DNA of 64,000 bases from Mauremys mutica (Eukaryota; Chordata; Testudines; Geoemydidae): assembly GCF_020497125.1 (NCBI RefSeq), contig NC_059081.1, forward strand, positions 20,183,105-20,247,104, read 5' to 3'. Shown in pieces: positions 14,141 to 28,731 of the stretch (position 1 is its first letter; each line of letters opens with the position of its first letter). Below the pieces are notes generated by a model. The model saw only the letters and a program-made list of their open reading frames with translations, searched no databases and was not told the origin of the DNA. A program made the position numbers and the translations under genes.

Positions 14141-17100
14141 CTGGAAGTAAAATACATGATCAATCTTAGATAATTATGATAGAAAAATAAGACAAAATTA
14201 TTTCTGAAACATAAAAATGATTTTTTCTTTTTAACCAAAAAAACTGACAAATTCATGATCATAATTTCTGATAAAGTAATCATTGTCTCTAGTTTCAAAA
14301 GGTAAAATTGCTTTTTAAGCTTTTACAGTATGTTCAGGAATTAGGAAACTATTTGCAGTTGTCATCAGTAGTCTGTAACAGTTTCTTCTTTCCTGGTCTG
14401 AAAAGAATCTTAAAAAAATAAAAAGCCCTGAAAACAATAGGATAGCACGGAATTTTTTTTTTCAGTATCCCTTTAAAAAAAGAACTCGTTACAGTGGACT
14501 GAGAGGTATATTTTCACTGATCATGGGCTAGAGTGTGACAGTACCACAAGCCCTGCATATGAGGTGGCACACTGGTGCACTGCCCCAGGAGCAGGGCAGT
14601 TCAGTGCAGTTCCCTCCTTGTTCCCTGTTCTTGCACCAGGGGAAAAGAATCTGTTAGTGGCTCAAACATGAAGCAGATTATTTCCCCTTCTATGCTAGCA
14701 TAGCTCTACGGTCTTGTGCATTCCAGAGCAAAGCCAAAACTCCAGCCACTCCCCACTCCCTCCTTGCCCACCTGCTCTGGTGGCTAGTACACAGCACTCT
14801 TACCCTTGCCCATCTGAACCCAAAGTCTGGGTAGTGCATATGTGTGAGCTGAGGCTATCTCCCTTTAATGCCCCTGCGTGGGTGTGTAGCCCAAGAGACA
14901 ATCTGGCTCTGCATAATTATGTATTTCATTTATACAGGACAATGCTTTTCACTACTAAGGATCCAGGTGTGTTTTGTGATAACCTGTGGGTCGAATTCTG
15001 CTTTTGGTTACATTAGATCAGCTCCTATTGACTTCAGGGGGAACTGTGCACATTTATCTAGGGGCAGATCTGGGATCTTTATACAGTGGTTGCTCATAAA
15101 AATGCTCCTACTTTGCCTTTGATAACTAAAAACCATTACCAGCATACTTGCAGTGTTCTCTGTAATTAGTATAGGTAAATCCTAGAAAATAATGTGAATA
15201 CTAAAGCAGTACTACAAGACATGGCCACTGGACCAAAGATCATTCAAAATTGATTTGGAAACAATATTTGGTTGGAAACAACTACCAAATCCATTTTCTA
15301 TACTGCAGCCATGAAAGTGGTATCTAATCACCTTACAAAATTAAATGATCTAAATAAGGCAGTCTACCCATAAGCATGATTTTTTTCAGTCTCTTCCCTT
15401 GACCTTATACAGGTGTTTGTTAGAACTTCATTTTTCTCTCCTCATCCTTATGGTCTGAATGCAGTGACATTCTGACTTAAATTCATAGACTTTAAGGCCA
15501 GAAGAGCCCACCATAATCATCTAGTCTGAGCTCCTGCACATTACAGGCCGCAGACAGTCACCCATCCACACCCATAACCTCTGGCTGAGTTACTCAAGTC
15601 ATCAAATCTTGACTTAAAGACTTCAAGTTACAGAGAATCCATCATTTACTCTATTTCAAAACAGCAAGGGAGTCATGCCCCATGCTGCAGAAGAAGGCAA
15701 AAACAAAGAAAAATGCAGGGTCTCTGTCAATCTGATCTAGGGGAAAACTCCTTCCCAGCCCCAAATTTGGTGATCTGTTAGATCATGAGTATGTTGGCAA
15801 GCCCCACTAGCCAGATACTTGGGAAAGAATTCTCTGTAGTAACTCAGAGCCCTCTCCATCTAGTGTCCCATCACCAGCCATTGGAGACATTTGCTAACAG
15901 CCATTGCAGATGGACCATATGCCATTGTAGGCTACCTAATCATACCATCCCCTCCATAAACTTATCAAGTTCAGTCTTGAAACAGGTGAGGTTTTTGCCC
16001 CCACTACTCCTCTTGGAAGGCTGTTCCAGAACTTTACTTCTCTCATGGTTAGAAACCTTCATCTAATTTCAAGTTTAAACTTGGTGGTGGCCAGTGTATA
16101 TTCATTTAGTTTTGTGCCAGTGTTGGCCCTTAATGTAAATAACTCCTTTCCCTCCCTGGTGTTTATCCTTCTTATGTATTTATAGAGAGCAATCATTTTT
16201 CCACTCAACCTTCATTTTGTGAGGCTAAACAAGCCAACCTCCTTAAGTCTCCTCTCATAAAGTAGTTTCTCCATTCTTCCCATCATCCGAGTAGCCCATC
16301 TCTACACCTGTTCCAGTTTGAATTCATCTTTCTTAAACATGGAAGACCAGGACTGCGTGCAGTATTCCAGATAAGATCTCACCAGTGACCACGTCACACT
16401 GGTGGCTCATAGTCATCCTGTGATCAACCAATACCCCCAAGTCTTTCTCTTCTGTCTCTTCCAACTGATAAGTCTCCAGTTTATTGTAAAAATTCTTGTT
16501 GTTTAGTCCCAAAGTGCATGACCCTGCAGTTCACACTATTAAATGTTGTCCCATTTCCATCACTCCAGTATTCAAGGTCAGCCAAATCTTCCTGTATTGT
16601 GTTACAATCCTTCTTTGTATTGGCAATACTTCTCAATTTAGTGTCATCTGCTAATTTTATTAGTGCATTGCTACTTTTTTGTGCCAGGATCATTAAAGAA
16701 AATGTTAATGAAGATTGGTCTCAAGACCAATCCCTGAGGAACTCCACTAGTAACCTCCCTGCAGCCCGATAGTTCACCTTTCAGCATGTCCCGTTGTAGT
16801 CTCCCCTTTAGCCAGTTCCTTACCCACCTTTTAATTCTCATATTAATCACCATCTACTCCAATTTAACTAGAACAATATCAAATGCTTTTCTGAAATCCA
16901 GGTAGATTAGATCCACTGCACATAGGTCTGGCACGCCTAACCTTGTACATAGTCACTGGAATGCATCTGGACATGTGCTAGAAGGTGCATGAAGCACTTT
17001 TGCATACTTTTTATGTTCTGACAGTGTCAGCACCTAGACACTACCGTGAATGCTTTAGAAAGGCTTACAGAATGGCATGTAATTTATTAAGACATTTTCT

Positions 17101-17244
17101 CACTGGGCATGTAGAAGCTACATTAATTATGATCATCAAGTCCTATTTTCTTGTGTATTGTGTTCCAGAGTATGTTGGTTAATATTCAGATATTCTTCAG
17201 TGACATGCTGGATAAGAGCAGTACATCAAGGACATCTGCATTAC
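14141..17244 (-). other. VWDE: VWDE intron (about 3.1 kb)
   Basis: Non-coding. Half of it is a decayed CR1 copy (15483-16935). The remainder, including 14150-15480, has no recognised gene. Confidence 0.7.
15483..16935 (-). mobile_element. CR1 LINE copy, decayed, about 1.45 kb
   Basis: Begins with the tail TCATAGACTTTAAGGCCAGA and runs in reverse into reverse-transcriptase sequence. On the minus strand, frames at 16481-16853 still show SGVPQG and LADDTK, the latter a decayed form of the catalytic FADD, with frame breaks between them. Dead copy. The 5' end near 16935 is approximate. Confidence 0.85.
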
Positions 17245-17334
17245 CTTAATCCCTGCATAGAATCCATCGCTCTCTTCAGGAAATGACTGCTGATCAGGAG
17301 AGTCCCTCATAAAAGCGGTGACAGTGCAAAAGAT
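17245..17334 (-). CDS. VWDE: VWDE exon: 90-bp symmetrical exon
   Basis: 90 bp (30 codons), phase 0 at both ends. The acceptor is TTTATTACAG above 17334 and the donor is AAG|GTAATG at 17244. The peptide starts IFCTVTAFM, passes through QQSFPEESD and ends GFYAGIK. It follows directly on the GDT that ends the previous exon, giving LGDTIFCTV, with a cysteine probably pairing with the CAYHHP cysteine of the preceding segment to close one extracellular domain. The FYAGIK end is characteristic of VWDE. The preceding intron is about 11.2 kb. No second exon with fitting phase was found in it, and the peptide reads through naturally. Confidence 0.9.
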
Positions 17335-17529
17335 CTGTAATAAATAAATAGCTTTACTGAAATAAAGTGGAAGGGAAACAGTTATGCATCTTCACTAGTT
17401 ATCTTGGTGGTTGCTGTTTTTACCTCTAGAACTGACTTTTTTTAGGAGTTGTTGTTTGATCATATTTGTAAACCCTGAGGAGTTAAGGTATTTTTGACTC
17501 ATTTATTAAAAAAAGGAGTTTAAGGTCCC

Positions 17530-17722
17530 AATCTCAGCGATTAATAGCACTTAACATATCATAGCACTTTCAGATCTCCAAGCATGTTATAAAGGCGAGT
17601 ATTATCATCCTATTAGAGGGAGGCTGATTCAGGAGCTGAAACAACTTGTAGAAGGTCACAGTGTAGTCCAGTGATAGGGCCAAGAATAGAACCTAGTTTG
17701 CAGACCACTACCCTATCCACTG
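17530..17722 (-). repeat. MIR-like SINE fragment, inverted
   Basis: ATTATCATCCTATTAGAGGG, GGTCACAGTGTAGTCCAGTG, ATAGAACCTAG and CCTATCCACTGGC follow the inverted MIR-type layout. Divergent. Confidence 0.5.
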
Positions 17723-20700
17723 GCTCTCACTGACTGACTCCTTTTAGTCCATATTTTTGAGACTATATTTTATGTTGGACCAACCTCACAATCATCCACC
17801 CTCAGAAATAGTCTCAGCATCATTAAAGCCCTTTGGGACAGATGCTTTGGAAACATGGAATATTCAAAGACTATTTTATCTATACTATAAATGTTATATA
17901 GATCTTTGTGGGCATGCTGTGGCTTGTATTCCTGGATCAATGGGTGAACAAAAGATGTTTCCTGCAGGAACTAAAGTCAGTGGGATGTAATTAATGCAAA
18001 TCCCCAGTCCTGAAAAAAATCCAGGCAGGACACAAGTCCTTTTGACATTTTACCCCTTGGGGAAATACCATATCCTGGGTTGACCATTTCAAGATGCCTA
18101 ACAATGCAAAGGACTTGAGATCGTATATATGGGAGAGGAGTCACTCACCTTCAATACAGAAATGACACGAGACTGTGATCAATAGAGACAGGCCCTGCAG
18201 AAAGGATCTGAAGAACTTTAAAACCTACCCAGGTCTCTGTGTGGAAGATGGGTAACTATCTGCTAAACAAGACATGTGTACACGCTGTTTATTGTTTTTA
18301 TGACAATTTTTTTCTGTGATGATTTTGTTCTGGCTAGTATTTTGCTATATGGAAGCTGGCTAGTTATCGGTGAACCCTGTCATTGCTGAACTAGTTACAC
18401 TTTGTGAGGCAATCTGCAGGAGTCTGCAGACTAATTCCCCAGTCTGGAGGGAGAGGGTTGCGGGATCCTGCCCCAAGAAAGGTAATGGCTAGAGGCCTGA
18501 GACTTAAGTGGGGTTCCCTTACAGAGTCCAGGAGGGGGTCAGAGGTACAGTTACCTCAGGATCTATGATGCCCTCTTTATGTTTTGTCTCAAGTCCTGAT
18601 CATGAGAAGCTGTGTACTCCATTTTGCCTGATGTATTATAAAAGTGTTATCTAAATGATAAAGACCTGTCAACAAGGTTTATCTTTTAAAAAGCACAATG
18701 TATCAGGCCAATTATGTTTTATTCCTAGGACAGTCAGGCAACCTGATTCTCTGCTGAGGCTGCACACTATCTACTATCCTATTTTTTTTTTAAATAAATG
18801 GTTTCTTGTTTCAGAAAACCAAAACTGCAAACCCATTCCCTTGAGCACAAGATTACACAATACATATATCCCTTAAAACAAACTCCAACAGAATACTAGA
18901 CTATAGTTATTAATTTCTGGTTACTCCTCATCACTGCAATAACAGATTGTGACTCCCTAAATCAATTCCAGACTTTCAACAGTAACCTGGCATGGGGAGC
19001 TAGGCTCACCTAGCTTATTTGGTATTATGAGTAAGCTTCTTTGGTCTGATTATCAGAAGAACTCTGCACTTTGGTTGTGTTATTTCATCCAGAAGTGTCA
19101 CATTGATGGCTACTGGGTTCTGAGCACTTTTGGAAAATCAGTTCTTACGTAGGAGCCTAAATAGGTGACTAGAGATGTGCAAACTGGTTCAGAACAAATA
19201 AGAATACTCTCAAACACTCATAGCCATGTAAACCCAAATCACTTTCCAGGTTTGTATAAGGCACTACTCTCCTTCCCTCTTCAACTCCATATGTGTCATG
19301 GCTCCCTCGTCCCCTGCCTGTATATTACAATTTACCTTCTAATTTTGTAGCCGTTCTGGGAATCCTTCCATCCTAACTTATTTGTGCCCATTCAGAATAC
19401 TAGAAATGTTTCGAGTGCTATATGGATCTCACCTAGATCCTTGAACCTGAAGAATTAAGTATTTTGTTTGCTGTTCCCTCTAGATCCAAGTGGATTATTC
19501 TCAGTTCCATCTCAGACACTTTTTCTCAAGGTCATTTATATGTGCACTCCAGCACCTTTGTTTTTATTTCAGATTTTGTTACTGACAGACCATCTACCAT
19601 ACCACCTCAGGTTGGTGAGGGGAACCAGTATTCTTCCTTATTTTCAATAGAATCCTTTTCATCTTACCTCAGATTTGCCCCTTTCCAACAACAGAAGTAA
19701 GTAATCACCTCCTACTCTAAAGTCACAGTTCCTCAACTTCCGTGTATTTAGACAGTTTCTCTCTAAAGCACAATTGTAAAAGAGGTGTGTTGTACAATTT
19801 TGTTCCTTGTTATCACTAGGGATTTATTATCCCTCAAGGCCCACATTCTATCTATGAAGTTTTAAGAAAGATGTTTTTCTTTCATAGCAGAGGGTAATTG
19901 TTGCTGTTCCTCGTGCTGGTCCCATCACCAAAATCAAGAGCCAACAAATCAGTGGCAGCAGAAAAAAAGAAGTAAGTCAGAAAATATCTGTTCCCTCTTG
20001 CCCCTCCCCCCAAGTGAAAAAATGATTGCATTACACATCTCAGAGTGCGTATCCAATGCAGCTTCATTGCAGATATAATATTTACACAGACTATGGTAAA
20101 ACTTGCTGAGCTGTTTTGTACTTTTTGCTTCAACAGTTTTAGCCAAGAATAATCACACGGCGACTTCCATTTGAAAACACCACTTTGAGAATCCCTGCCA
20201 AGAAGAGAGAGACAATTAAAGCTGTCAGGATTGCTCACTAGGAGGCTGAAAAGAAAAGCAAGGGGCGGATCTGTCTAAGGATTCCAAGACAGATAGTAAG
20301 TAAGATGGCATGCATCTTTGAAAATGCCTCAGTAACCCGTCTTGTTTCCTGTTCCCAAAATATATTTTCCTTGTTGCAGAACAAAGTGACTTAGTTGTTT
20401 ATTTAGAAACTTTTTATTAAAGCAAAGTTACAAGAGAACATGAACATGCCATACCGTACACTGTTTATTCAGGATCACGTAGACATTAGAAGAACCTGGC
20501 TAAAGATTCTGGCTTACTGGCTTGGGAGTATCCTCCTCTGAGTATGCTAGAAAGGGTGACTGAATGTCTACATAGCTGTCCTCTAAGAGGGCATGCTTTT
20601 AGGATATGTTCTGCACATAAAACATTACATTAAAAAATATAGAGATGATACATAGCTGTATTTAAAATACCATTAAAATATCATCCCACGCTTGTATATG

Positions 20701-21627
20701 GCCATGTATTTTTGACAAGCAAAAAGTAGAATACCTTGAATAATAGGCACCTCTTATGTATTGGGTAAAATCAGTAGGACTTGTGAAGATTAGTATAGTA
20801 TTTGCAAATCAAAATGTATAGACACTGAACTTGTTCTAGCATTACATTTTATTCTTGTCTTTTTTATTCTTCTTCTTCCTCTTTAGTTTCTTCTTTACCT
20901 AGTAGGTGTACTCATCTCTTCATAATCATCAGATATGTTCTTTGGCCACTGAGCTACAGGTTGACAGTTTGCCACATAATTATTATTATACTTCTTCTTG
21001 GGAGGTTTTTTGCCTTCAGCCAAATACCACCTCCTCTTCTCCAGCTCAGGAATCAGCAATATTTTTTTTTCATATCAACATATCATTTAAACCAAAGAGA
21101 TAATAACAACAGTGATGGCACCTTGCTGACAACAGTGACAAGTGAGATGATATTTTTCACTAACTCCTCACATCTTTTTAAATAAAAGTATATTTTGTCT
21201 TCATCCCTTTTAAAGCAATAGCAATCTGTGAAGGGGACTTCAGACACCATAATCCAATTGCTTCAGGTTGTGGTTTGCTTCCTTGCATCTATGTATCTGA
21301 AATTATTTCTTTAGGGCAAAATCCACTGTTAGGCAGAAAATGATAAAACAAAAAGGGTTTAAAAAATTCTGTTTTCAAGCTAGGGCTGCCTTCTGCCCTC
21401 AGGTGCAATTCCTATTGAATTCTTCAGATTCACGTCTGCTTCATTTTGAAATCAATGGGAGCAGTGTATTCAACCAAAGGCTGAATTTGATCTTTAATGT
21501 TGGAGTGAGGGAACTGGATGGCTTTGGGAACTGGTCATGGTATATAGAGCATTAATCTCTAAAGAGGCCTTGTTCCAGTCATTGACAATTTTTTTTCCTC
21601 AGCATCTTGCATGACAAACTCTCATAG

Positions 21628-22900
21628 ATTCATAGAGTTTAAGGCTAGAAGGGACCTAATCTGACCTCCTATATATCACAGATCATTACATTTCATCCAG
21701 TTACCCCTGTATTATGTCCAATAACTTGTCTGACTAAAGACATCAAGAGATGGAGAATCCACCACTTCCCTGGGTAGTTTGTTCCAATGATTAATCACCC
21801 TCAAAGTTAGATATTTGTGCCTTATTTCTAATTTGAACTAGTCTGGCTTCAGCTTCCAGCCATTGTAATTTGTTATACCTTTACCCAGAAGATCAAAAAG
21901 TCCTTTAGTATCTTGTATTTTCTTTGTGTGAAGGTATTCATACACTGTAATCAAGTCACCTCTCAATCTTCTTTTTGCTAGACTAAAGAGATTGAGCTCT
22001 TTAAGTCTCTCACCATAAAACATTTCCTCCAGCCCAGGAATAATTTTTTGTTTCTTTTTTCTGCACCCTCTCCAGTTTTTTAACATCCTTTTTAAATGCT
22101 GGGAACCAGAACTGTATACAGTATCCCAGCATAGGTCTCACAAATGCCATATAGAGAGGTAAAATCACCTTCTGCTCCTACTCACTGCTCTGTCTTTTAT
22201 ACTTCCAATGATTTCATTCGCCCTTTTTGCCACAACTTTGCATGTTGAGTTGCTTTTCCTTTTAAGAGTCACAGCTCCATAATTTTACAGTCCCCATACG
22301 TATGGTTTGCGTTCCTTGTTCCTACATGTGTAACTTTGAATTTGGCTGTAGTGAAATGCATTTTATTTGAATGTGCACAGGTTATCAAGCTATCCAGATC
22401 TCTCTGTTTGACTGCCCTATTCTCATAATTATTTACAACTCTGCCAAATTTTAACAGCCGTGGTTTTATTGATTTCCGGATCACTGATGAAAATGTTGAA
22501 TAGTATCAATCCTTGTGGAACCCCAATAGAAATGCCCATATTCAATGATTTCCCTTTGATAACTACTTTGAGCTCTCTGTTAGCCAGTCCTGAATCCATT
22601 TAACATATGCTTTATTGGTATTATCGAGTTCTAATTTTTAATCAGAGTGTCATGCAGTACTAAAGCAAATGTCTTAAAAAAGCCTAAGTATATTATATCT
22701 ACACAGTGACCTTTATCAACCAAAGTTATAATCTCATCAAAGAATAAAATCAGATTTGTTTCCCAAGGCCTATTTTCTATAAAACCATGTTAATTGGCAT
22801 TAATTACAATCCTATACTTTAATTCTTTATCAACTGAAACTCTTATCAGCTTTTTCATTATTTGTGAAATCCAACATCTTGGCCCCACTGGCAGTCTTAA
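21628..22900 (-). mobile_element. CR1 LINE copy, decayed, about 1.3 kb
   Basis: Starts with TCATAGATTCATAGAGTTTA, AGGCTAGAAGGGACC and then minus-strand frames at 21838-22086 (MFYGERLKELNLFSLAKRRL) and 22269-22484 that match the CR1 C-terminal block with stops and shifts. Same orientation as the 15483 copy and opposite to the intact one at 33190. Confidence 0.82.
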
Positions 22901-23329
22901 AACTGTCACTAGCCTCTAGGTTCCTAAATCACCCAGGCACCTAAGTTTGCACCAGTGGATATGCACAAAAGTGCCTAAGTCCTGACACCATGTGACATTT
23001 CCAAGGGGTGCCCAGGGTTGCTCCAAAGCAAGAGTCTCAAATTAGGTGTTCTCCCACCTATCTTATCAGTAGGACCTGATCCCTTAGGTGTCTGTCTCAT
23101 TGATTTCAAGGGGAATTAAGGACATACCCTGTTTGGGTGCTTTTAAAAATCCCACTATGTGCCCATCTGTACTTTTAGACACCTAAATGCCTTTGAAAAT
23201 CTCACCCTAAGGGCCTAAGTCACTTTTTAAAATGGAATTTAGGCATCTAAGACACTTAAGTGAGTTTGAATATTGTACCTCTTACTCATGTTTGCCTGGA
23301 GTGTGCCCAAGCAATACTGAGTTTTAGGA

Positions 23330-23779
23330 TGTGCAGACAATAATTACAAATAATCCCAGTTTATGGATGTGGGCTTGGGTCAGTGATTAGGTCAGGTAAT
23401 GAGGCACCATATGATTGCAGCATCCTTATAAGCAAGAGCCTGCTCCATTAGAGAGGGAGAGAGAGGTTACAAAAGACTGGGGCAGGAAGAGTTGGTACCT
23501 GGTGCCAGGATACGAGGGCAAAGAGGAGAGGGGCCAGCAGGGAAGCACCTCCAGGGCATCCAGAGGGAAAAGTCTATCTGCAGCGAGGGACAAGAGCAAA
23601 ATCTCTTCGAGGGAATTAAGATTCCAGGAGGGTGTAATGGACTGCCAAGGGAGAGTCTAGCTTTGAGTTAACTGTTATTTTAATGAACCAGACCTGAAGG
23701 GAAGCGTAAACACAAAGCACCAGTTGTGGCTTGTTTGGCTACAGAAGGAAAGAAACTGAGGCAGTGGTAGGACCTGACA
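23330..23779 (+). repeat. Possible solo LTR-like repeat
   Basis: A moderately GC-rich block starting TGTGCAGACAA and ending CCTGACA, with TCCTTATAAGCAAGAGCCTG as a possible TATA-type element. No flanking duplication was seen, so this is only a suggestion from composition and layout. Confidence 0.25.
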
Positions 23780-26700
23780 CCTGATGAGGTGAAATGCTAC
23801 ACCATGCAAATTCTAGCATTAACATAGTAAAAATACATGGGAAAGCATGATGTAAGCTAACCTATATACAAAAACAAAGTCTCTACCAGCCTTCAAACAG
23901 CCAAACTGCAGGCAAAAGTGCACAGCAAAACAGCCTCTATGTAGCAGACCTTCACATACACCTAGTGGTGGGCAATTTCAAAGGTTTCAAAATTTGAAAA
24001 CTGACCCAACCAATCGAGGATCAGCTCCTTTGTAGACTATATATCCCCCTTTGCCCACAGATTTTCTCCCTTTAGACCTACTAGTGATGATTTTCTGCAA
24101 GGAAGTACCAGTGGGTTGCTCACCATGTTCTGCCAACCACCCAACTCAAAGTGTGGAGAAGACATTTGAAAATGTATTTTAAGAATGTCTGCAGTCTCCT
24201 GCTAGATAGATTTTAACATTTATGTCAAATCACTTACCTAGAGGAGGTGGTAATTAAAGAAGAGAAAAACCTCCTTCCCTACTTTGAGTGGAAGTTAAAC
24301 TGTTCTCCTTCGTATGTTAAAGCAGGATAGATGTTAGATTACATTCTTTTGTACTAGGTTCTGTATTTCTGGTGTCACAAATGGTGTTTCTGTATCAGCC
24401 ACCAGCTTGGAAAGGCAGGTTTTATTTAAATATTTATTTTAAAATGAATATTATAGTTCATGGATGGTGACAACTTCTTTCTCGCCATATGAAATTTAAC
24501 AATTGCCGCGCTGAGCAAACCTGCCCCCGGCCCCAACCCCTTTTTTAGCATAACTTATTACACGCACTCTGCCTACCATAATTTAAAAATGTCTGTGCCT
24601 CTAGGACTGGATTGACCTCTGTCAATATTGTATAAATAAGACTTAGGACTGCTAGGATTTTCAAATCAGGTGGAATGGGCTTCTTTCAGTGTTTATGTAG
24701 CAATAGCAGCATATTAAAGATATATTTAATGTTGCAATAGTTTCACTAACATTATGCTGGCATCATATTGTCTGAAATAACAAAATCAGAGCCCAAAGTG
24801 TGTGTGTGTTGGGGGAGAGGGAATGCACACATGAACATTTTGGAGAAATATCTTTGGCTGTTTAGACTATAGAGAAGTCAATAAAAGTTCAAACATCATT
24901 GGCCCAGTAAGTCTCAATTACTCTTTAAGGGCCTATTAAAGCTATTAAATCGTTTCAATGTATATTGAAACATATTGATGGATAGTCTGTTATATGCCAT
25001 ATCATATTATCAGGAGACATTATGATGAATGAAAAGTGGTGTAGATATCAATCACATAAGAGATGATTTAAAAACACATCTTTTCTGTTGACAATATTAT
25101 GTCAAGGAATGAACGGAGAAGATCCTTAGTTTGGATAAAGATTATAAATAAAGCAACTCCTAAAATTCATCTGCAAAAGCATTAGGGCTGAATTTAAACC
25201 ATGTGTAAGTGGATAAAAAATGGAATAAGCAGAACCAAGTGATTTTAGTAGAGTTATACCTGATACACCAGGTCCTAATTTGGCCCATTTGGAACAAATT
25301 CTACCCTCATTTACACCCAGGCAACCTCACTTACTTCTGTGGGTAGAACATAGTCCTTAGGACTCCCTCTCTGGATTGTGGAAGGGGCAGGGAAAAGCCA
25401 GTGAAAAGATGCATCTGACTTATCAGCCCCGATCTTGCACAGCCTCTATCTGCAAGGCTCTGGCCTTAGTTTAAAGCTAACCTGACCCCGCAGAATCCCT
25501 TATGTTGCCTCCATGGGTGCAGGGGCTTGCAAACTGCTTTCACCTGTGCTCACAGGGTTGACTCTGGCCTGATTTTCTTCTCACTTTCGCCAGACGTAAA
25601 CTAGTGTAATTCTATTGATCCATGGAGTTGCTCCTGATTTACACCAGTGCAAGTGAAAGGAGAATTAGGCCCGTCATAACTATTATTAGGAACCCAAGGT
25701 GGAACAGCAAACATGGTAGCGTGCTTTTTAAAATCTTTATGTGAAATATTTTCGAGTAAAATTCCTGTTTACAGTTAATGCATCATTGCCTGATTTCACC
25801 GATGACAATTTGTGGATAATTATAAATATTCAAATAGGCCATGAAAATCTTTTAAAAAAGAGTTCTAGTGGTGAACTGAACATCTCAGTCTAAACTTGAT
25901 AAATTAAACATGTGGGTTTCAGCAGAAGACAGAACAGGGCTTTTGAAACAACTTTTAATATCATAAAAATTGTCTCATAACGGCTAGATGACACTACTAG
26001 TTAACAGAACTGCTTCTCCCCTCCAGGATTGTTTAAATCTGGACTGAATTGATTGCAACTGAAATTATTTTGATGACAATAGATATCTCTCTGTAACACA
26101 AGCTCACCATGAAGTCTGGCAGAATTAGTTTGTCTGACTCAAATGCAGGTAGCATAATTATGAGAAGAAACTAGCAAAAGTGTCTAGATTTAACCACGGT
26201 TATAAATGACTCACCTTTATAAGAATTTAAATAAACATATTCATATTTCTTAATGTGAATTCTTATTCAAGAAAAGATTCAAAACACAAGACTGTTTACA
26301 ACCTATGTTTAATATGGGGCTATTATAGCTGGCAGTGTTTATTCTTTCAGTACTATATAGCATCACTAATGGTTCTTTGTTTATAAATTATGAACCTAAT
26401 TTAACTTTTAAAGTCTGATTTTTGTGCTGTGGATGGCCATGAATTTATATACAAGTCAATTTTTTCATGTTTTGTACTGGTGTCTGGTTGTGGTGCTTTT
26501 GTTTCTGTTTTTTTGTTGTTGTTGTTGGAACTAAATCAGTGTTGCTATGTAAGCCATTAAATGTATTGCTCAAAGATTGTTCTGTAATGAACTCCATCTT
26601 TCAGCATACAATTGAACCAAGGAATCAGTCTCAGAAAGGCAGAACACCATGAAAAAGACCATGAAATAAATCTCCATATACTTTAAAATTTCATATTCTT

Positions 26701-28498
26701 TCATATTCTTTTTTGTGAAAAGATGATATTATGGGTCTGTCCATCAGTTTAAAAATTACTCAATGCTTGAACTGGATGTGCCTGTGCCTTTACCCCAAGT
26801 TCATTCTCCTGCTAGGTGGAAAAAATACTGAGTAAAAGTTGGAGCATTTTTCTCTGTTCCCTCCGCCCCCCAGCTTGTGCCAACTTTATGGCATTTGACC
26901 TGCAATATATACATCATACAGTCAAGCTTTTTTATGTCAGTACTTAAGGAATTAGGTACACTAGTTCTAGTGTTGCCCAACAGGGGCACCTTATCTATTT
27001 CACTCCAGGCGGTGTAAGGAATAAATCAACAGGAATACAGCACTTCCATCTAATAAGATTCATGCAAGTAATCTGCAGTTTTTTTGATTTAAGCATACAC
27101 AAACATAATCCAATAGGTTTAGAACAGCCCAGATATTTACCTAACATCTGGAACAATATTGAGTAATTAACAGCAGGTTTACAGTGGCCAGTTGTTCACC
27201 CACCGGGGGAGAAAGGGTGTCAGGAAAAACGACTCTCAAGATGGCTTGAGAGGACTACTCCAAAGTACATTCTATGAGCTAATCTTTTATAACTAACTTC
27301 TACAAAACACATAGGCCATAATAATCCCGACTAGATCATCACTTTTCTAACTTTCAATAAACTTTTAATATCAGAGGCATCTAGACTGAAGGTTTTCCGA
27401 CCATCAAGGTTTTTAGTCTCAATTGTTTACTTGTTTATCCCCTCCTCACATTCTAATTAGCAGAAACTGTGGCTAGTTTTGATCTTGCTTCTGAAAGGTC
27501 CTGCTCCTGTCTCCAAATTAACCCTTAACTATGTGGTGTTCTATTTCATTACTTCAGGATGGCTGAATGGTCATAATATGGTTCTAATTAGTTTGATCAC
27601 ATTCTGGGGTATGCACACCCCTCAAATCCAGGGCAACACTAGAAGCAGGAAAACTCATCCCTGCCCCTAGACTTGAGGCATCAGTCTCAGCCCATCTCAG
27701 GCCTAGGTCTCAACAGGGCATAGAAGGGAGAACTGGGCCCTCCCTCTTCACCAGGGCTCAGCCAATGGCCCTGTGGGAAGCATCACCAGCTGAGTCCTTC
27801 ATGTGGAAGATCAAAGTCTGCCGCTTTGGGCTACTTCCTACCTCTTTTCTCTTTCAGCTCAGGGCATGGTCCCATACAGTCCAAATAACCATGAGTTGAA
27901 CAGAGTTCAGATGATCAGAGCCCCACAGGGACTGCCAGTTCTCAAAAAGGCTGAGGGGTTTGGAGAAAGCACTGCCTGTTGCTTGCACTCACCAGCACCG
28001 TGGTCCCATCCCTGTTCCAACCTTCCATGTGACTTTTCAGGAAAAGGCCTGTCTTCCCTCCAATCTGTTCACTCTCTTCCATTCGCCTGGGCTTCTAAGC
28101 TCCTTCTAACCTGCTCTTCCAGATGGAGCATGCTCTGCAGGCCTGGGAGTCTGGGGCTACCAGGGCCCAGCATTGTCCTTGAACCCCTTCAAACCCAATG
28201 TGGTGTTTGGTACACCCCATCACATATCATTAATGAAAATACGAAGAAAATAAGTAAAGTGGAGGATTTATATGAATAGCATCTAATAGAGATGTTAGAG
28301 GTTCTGACCTTGACAAATAGTATTTAATAATCCTGCTTTAAAATGCAATCCCATTTAAAATGCAATCCCATTCTCTTATATTAGGTGTAAGTGCTGCCAG
28401 TGGGGAATAGAGTTAATAAACGCCAAACAAAAATTCTACAAGAGGATTCAGTTCCTCTGAATGTTTGACCTTGTTTGCAGAGTTCAGGAAAGCATTAC

Positions 28499-28731
28499 CG
28501 TATCTCCCAATCTGAAATTAACTCCATCCATCTCCACGTAGGCAAATGTCTGCAGAGTTGTGTCACGATGAATCTGTTCTTTCATGCTGGATGTGGAAAG
28601 GCGTGACCAAACCACCACGTACTGCAAAGGCTGATTTGAGGATGGATGATGGTAAGCACATTTGAGATGGACACTGGCTCTCACAACCTCAGGAGTAATC
28701 ACTGGTTGTAAAGTCAGGTTTGGGAGTTTTC
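28499..28731 (-). CDS. VWDE: VWDE exon: extracellular region after D8C
   Basis: 233 bp, phase 1 start and phase 0 end. The acceptor is CCTTTTCTCTCCAG above 28731 and the donor is ACG|GTAATG at 28498. After the split glycine the 77 codons start [18 protein letters not shown] and continue with [21 protein letters not shown] and [20 protein letters not shown] contains an N-glycosylation sequon. CAYHHP and VVVWSRL look like a beta-sandwich (Ig or Fn3-like) fold. Human VWDE has matching residues as I recall, but I could not align them. Reading past the donor gives VMLS and a stop, which supports the splice site. Confidence 0.93.

Larger units (their letters stand above)
17335..28498 (-). other. 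VWDE: VWDE intron (about 11.2 kb)
   Basis: Non-coding. It contains a MIR-like fragment (17530-17722), a decayed CR1 copy (21628-22900), runs of GCACCTAAG-type degenerate repeat (22900-23280) and a possible solo LTR (23330-23779). 24000-27700 is AT-rich and unassigned. 27700-28280 is more GC-rich and contains a 158-codon frame on the opposite strand without recognisable domains. Confidence 0.65.

Noticed and set aside
27803..28279. 158-codon frame on the plus strand
   Set aside because: No recognisable domain, opposite strand to VWDE in an intron, no splice context; treated as chance.
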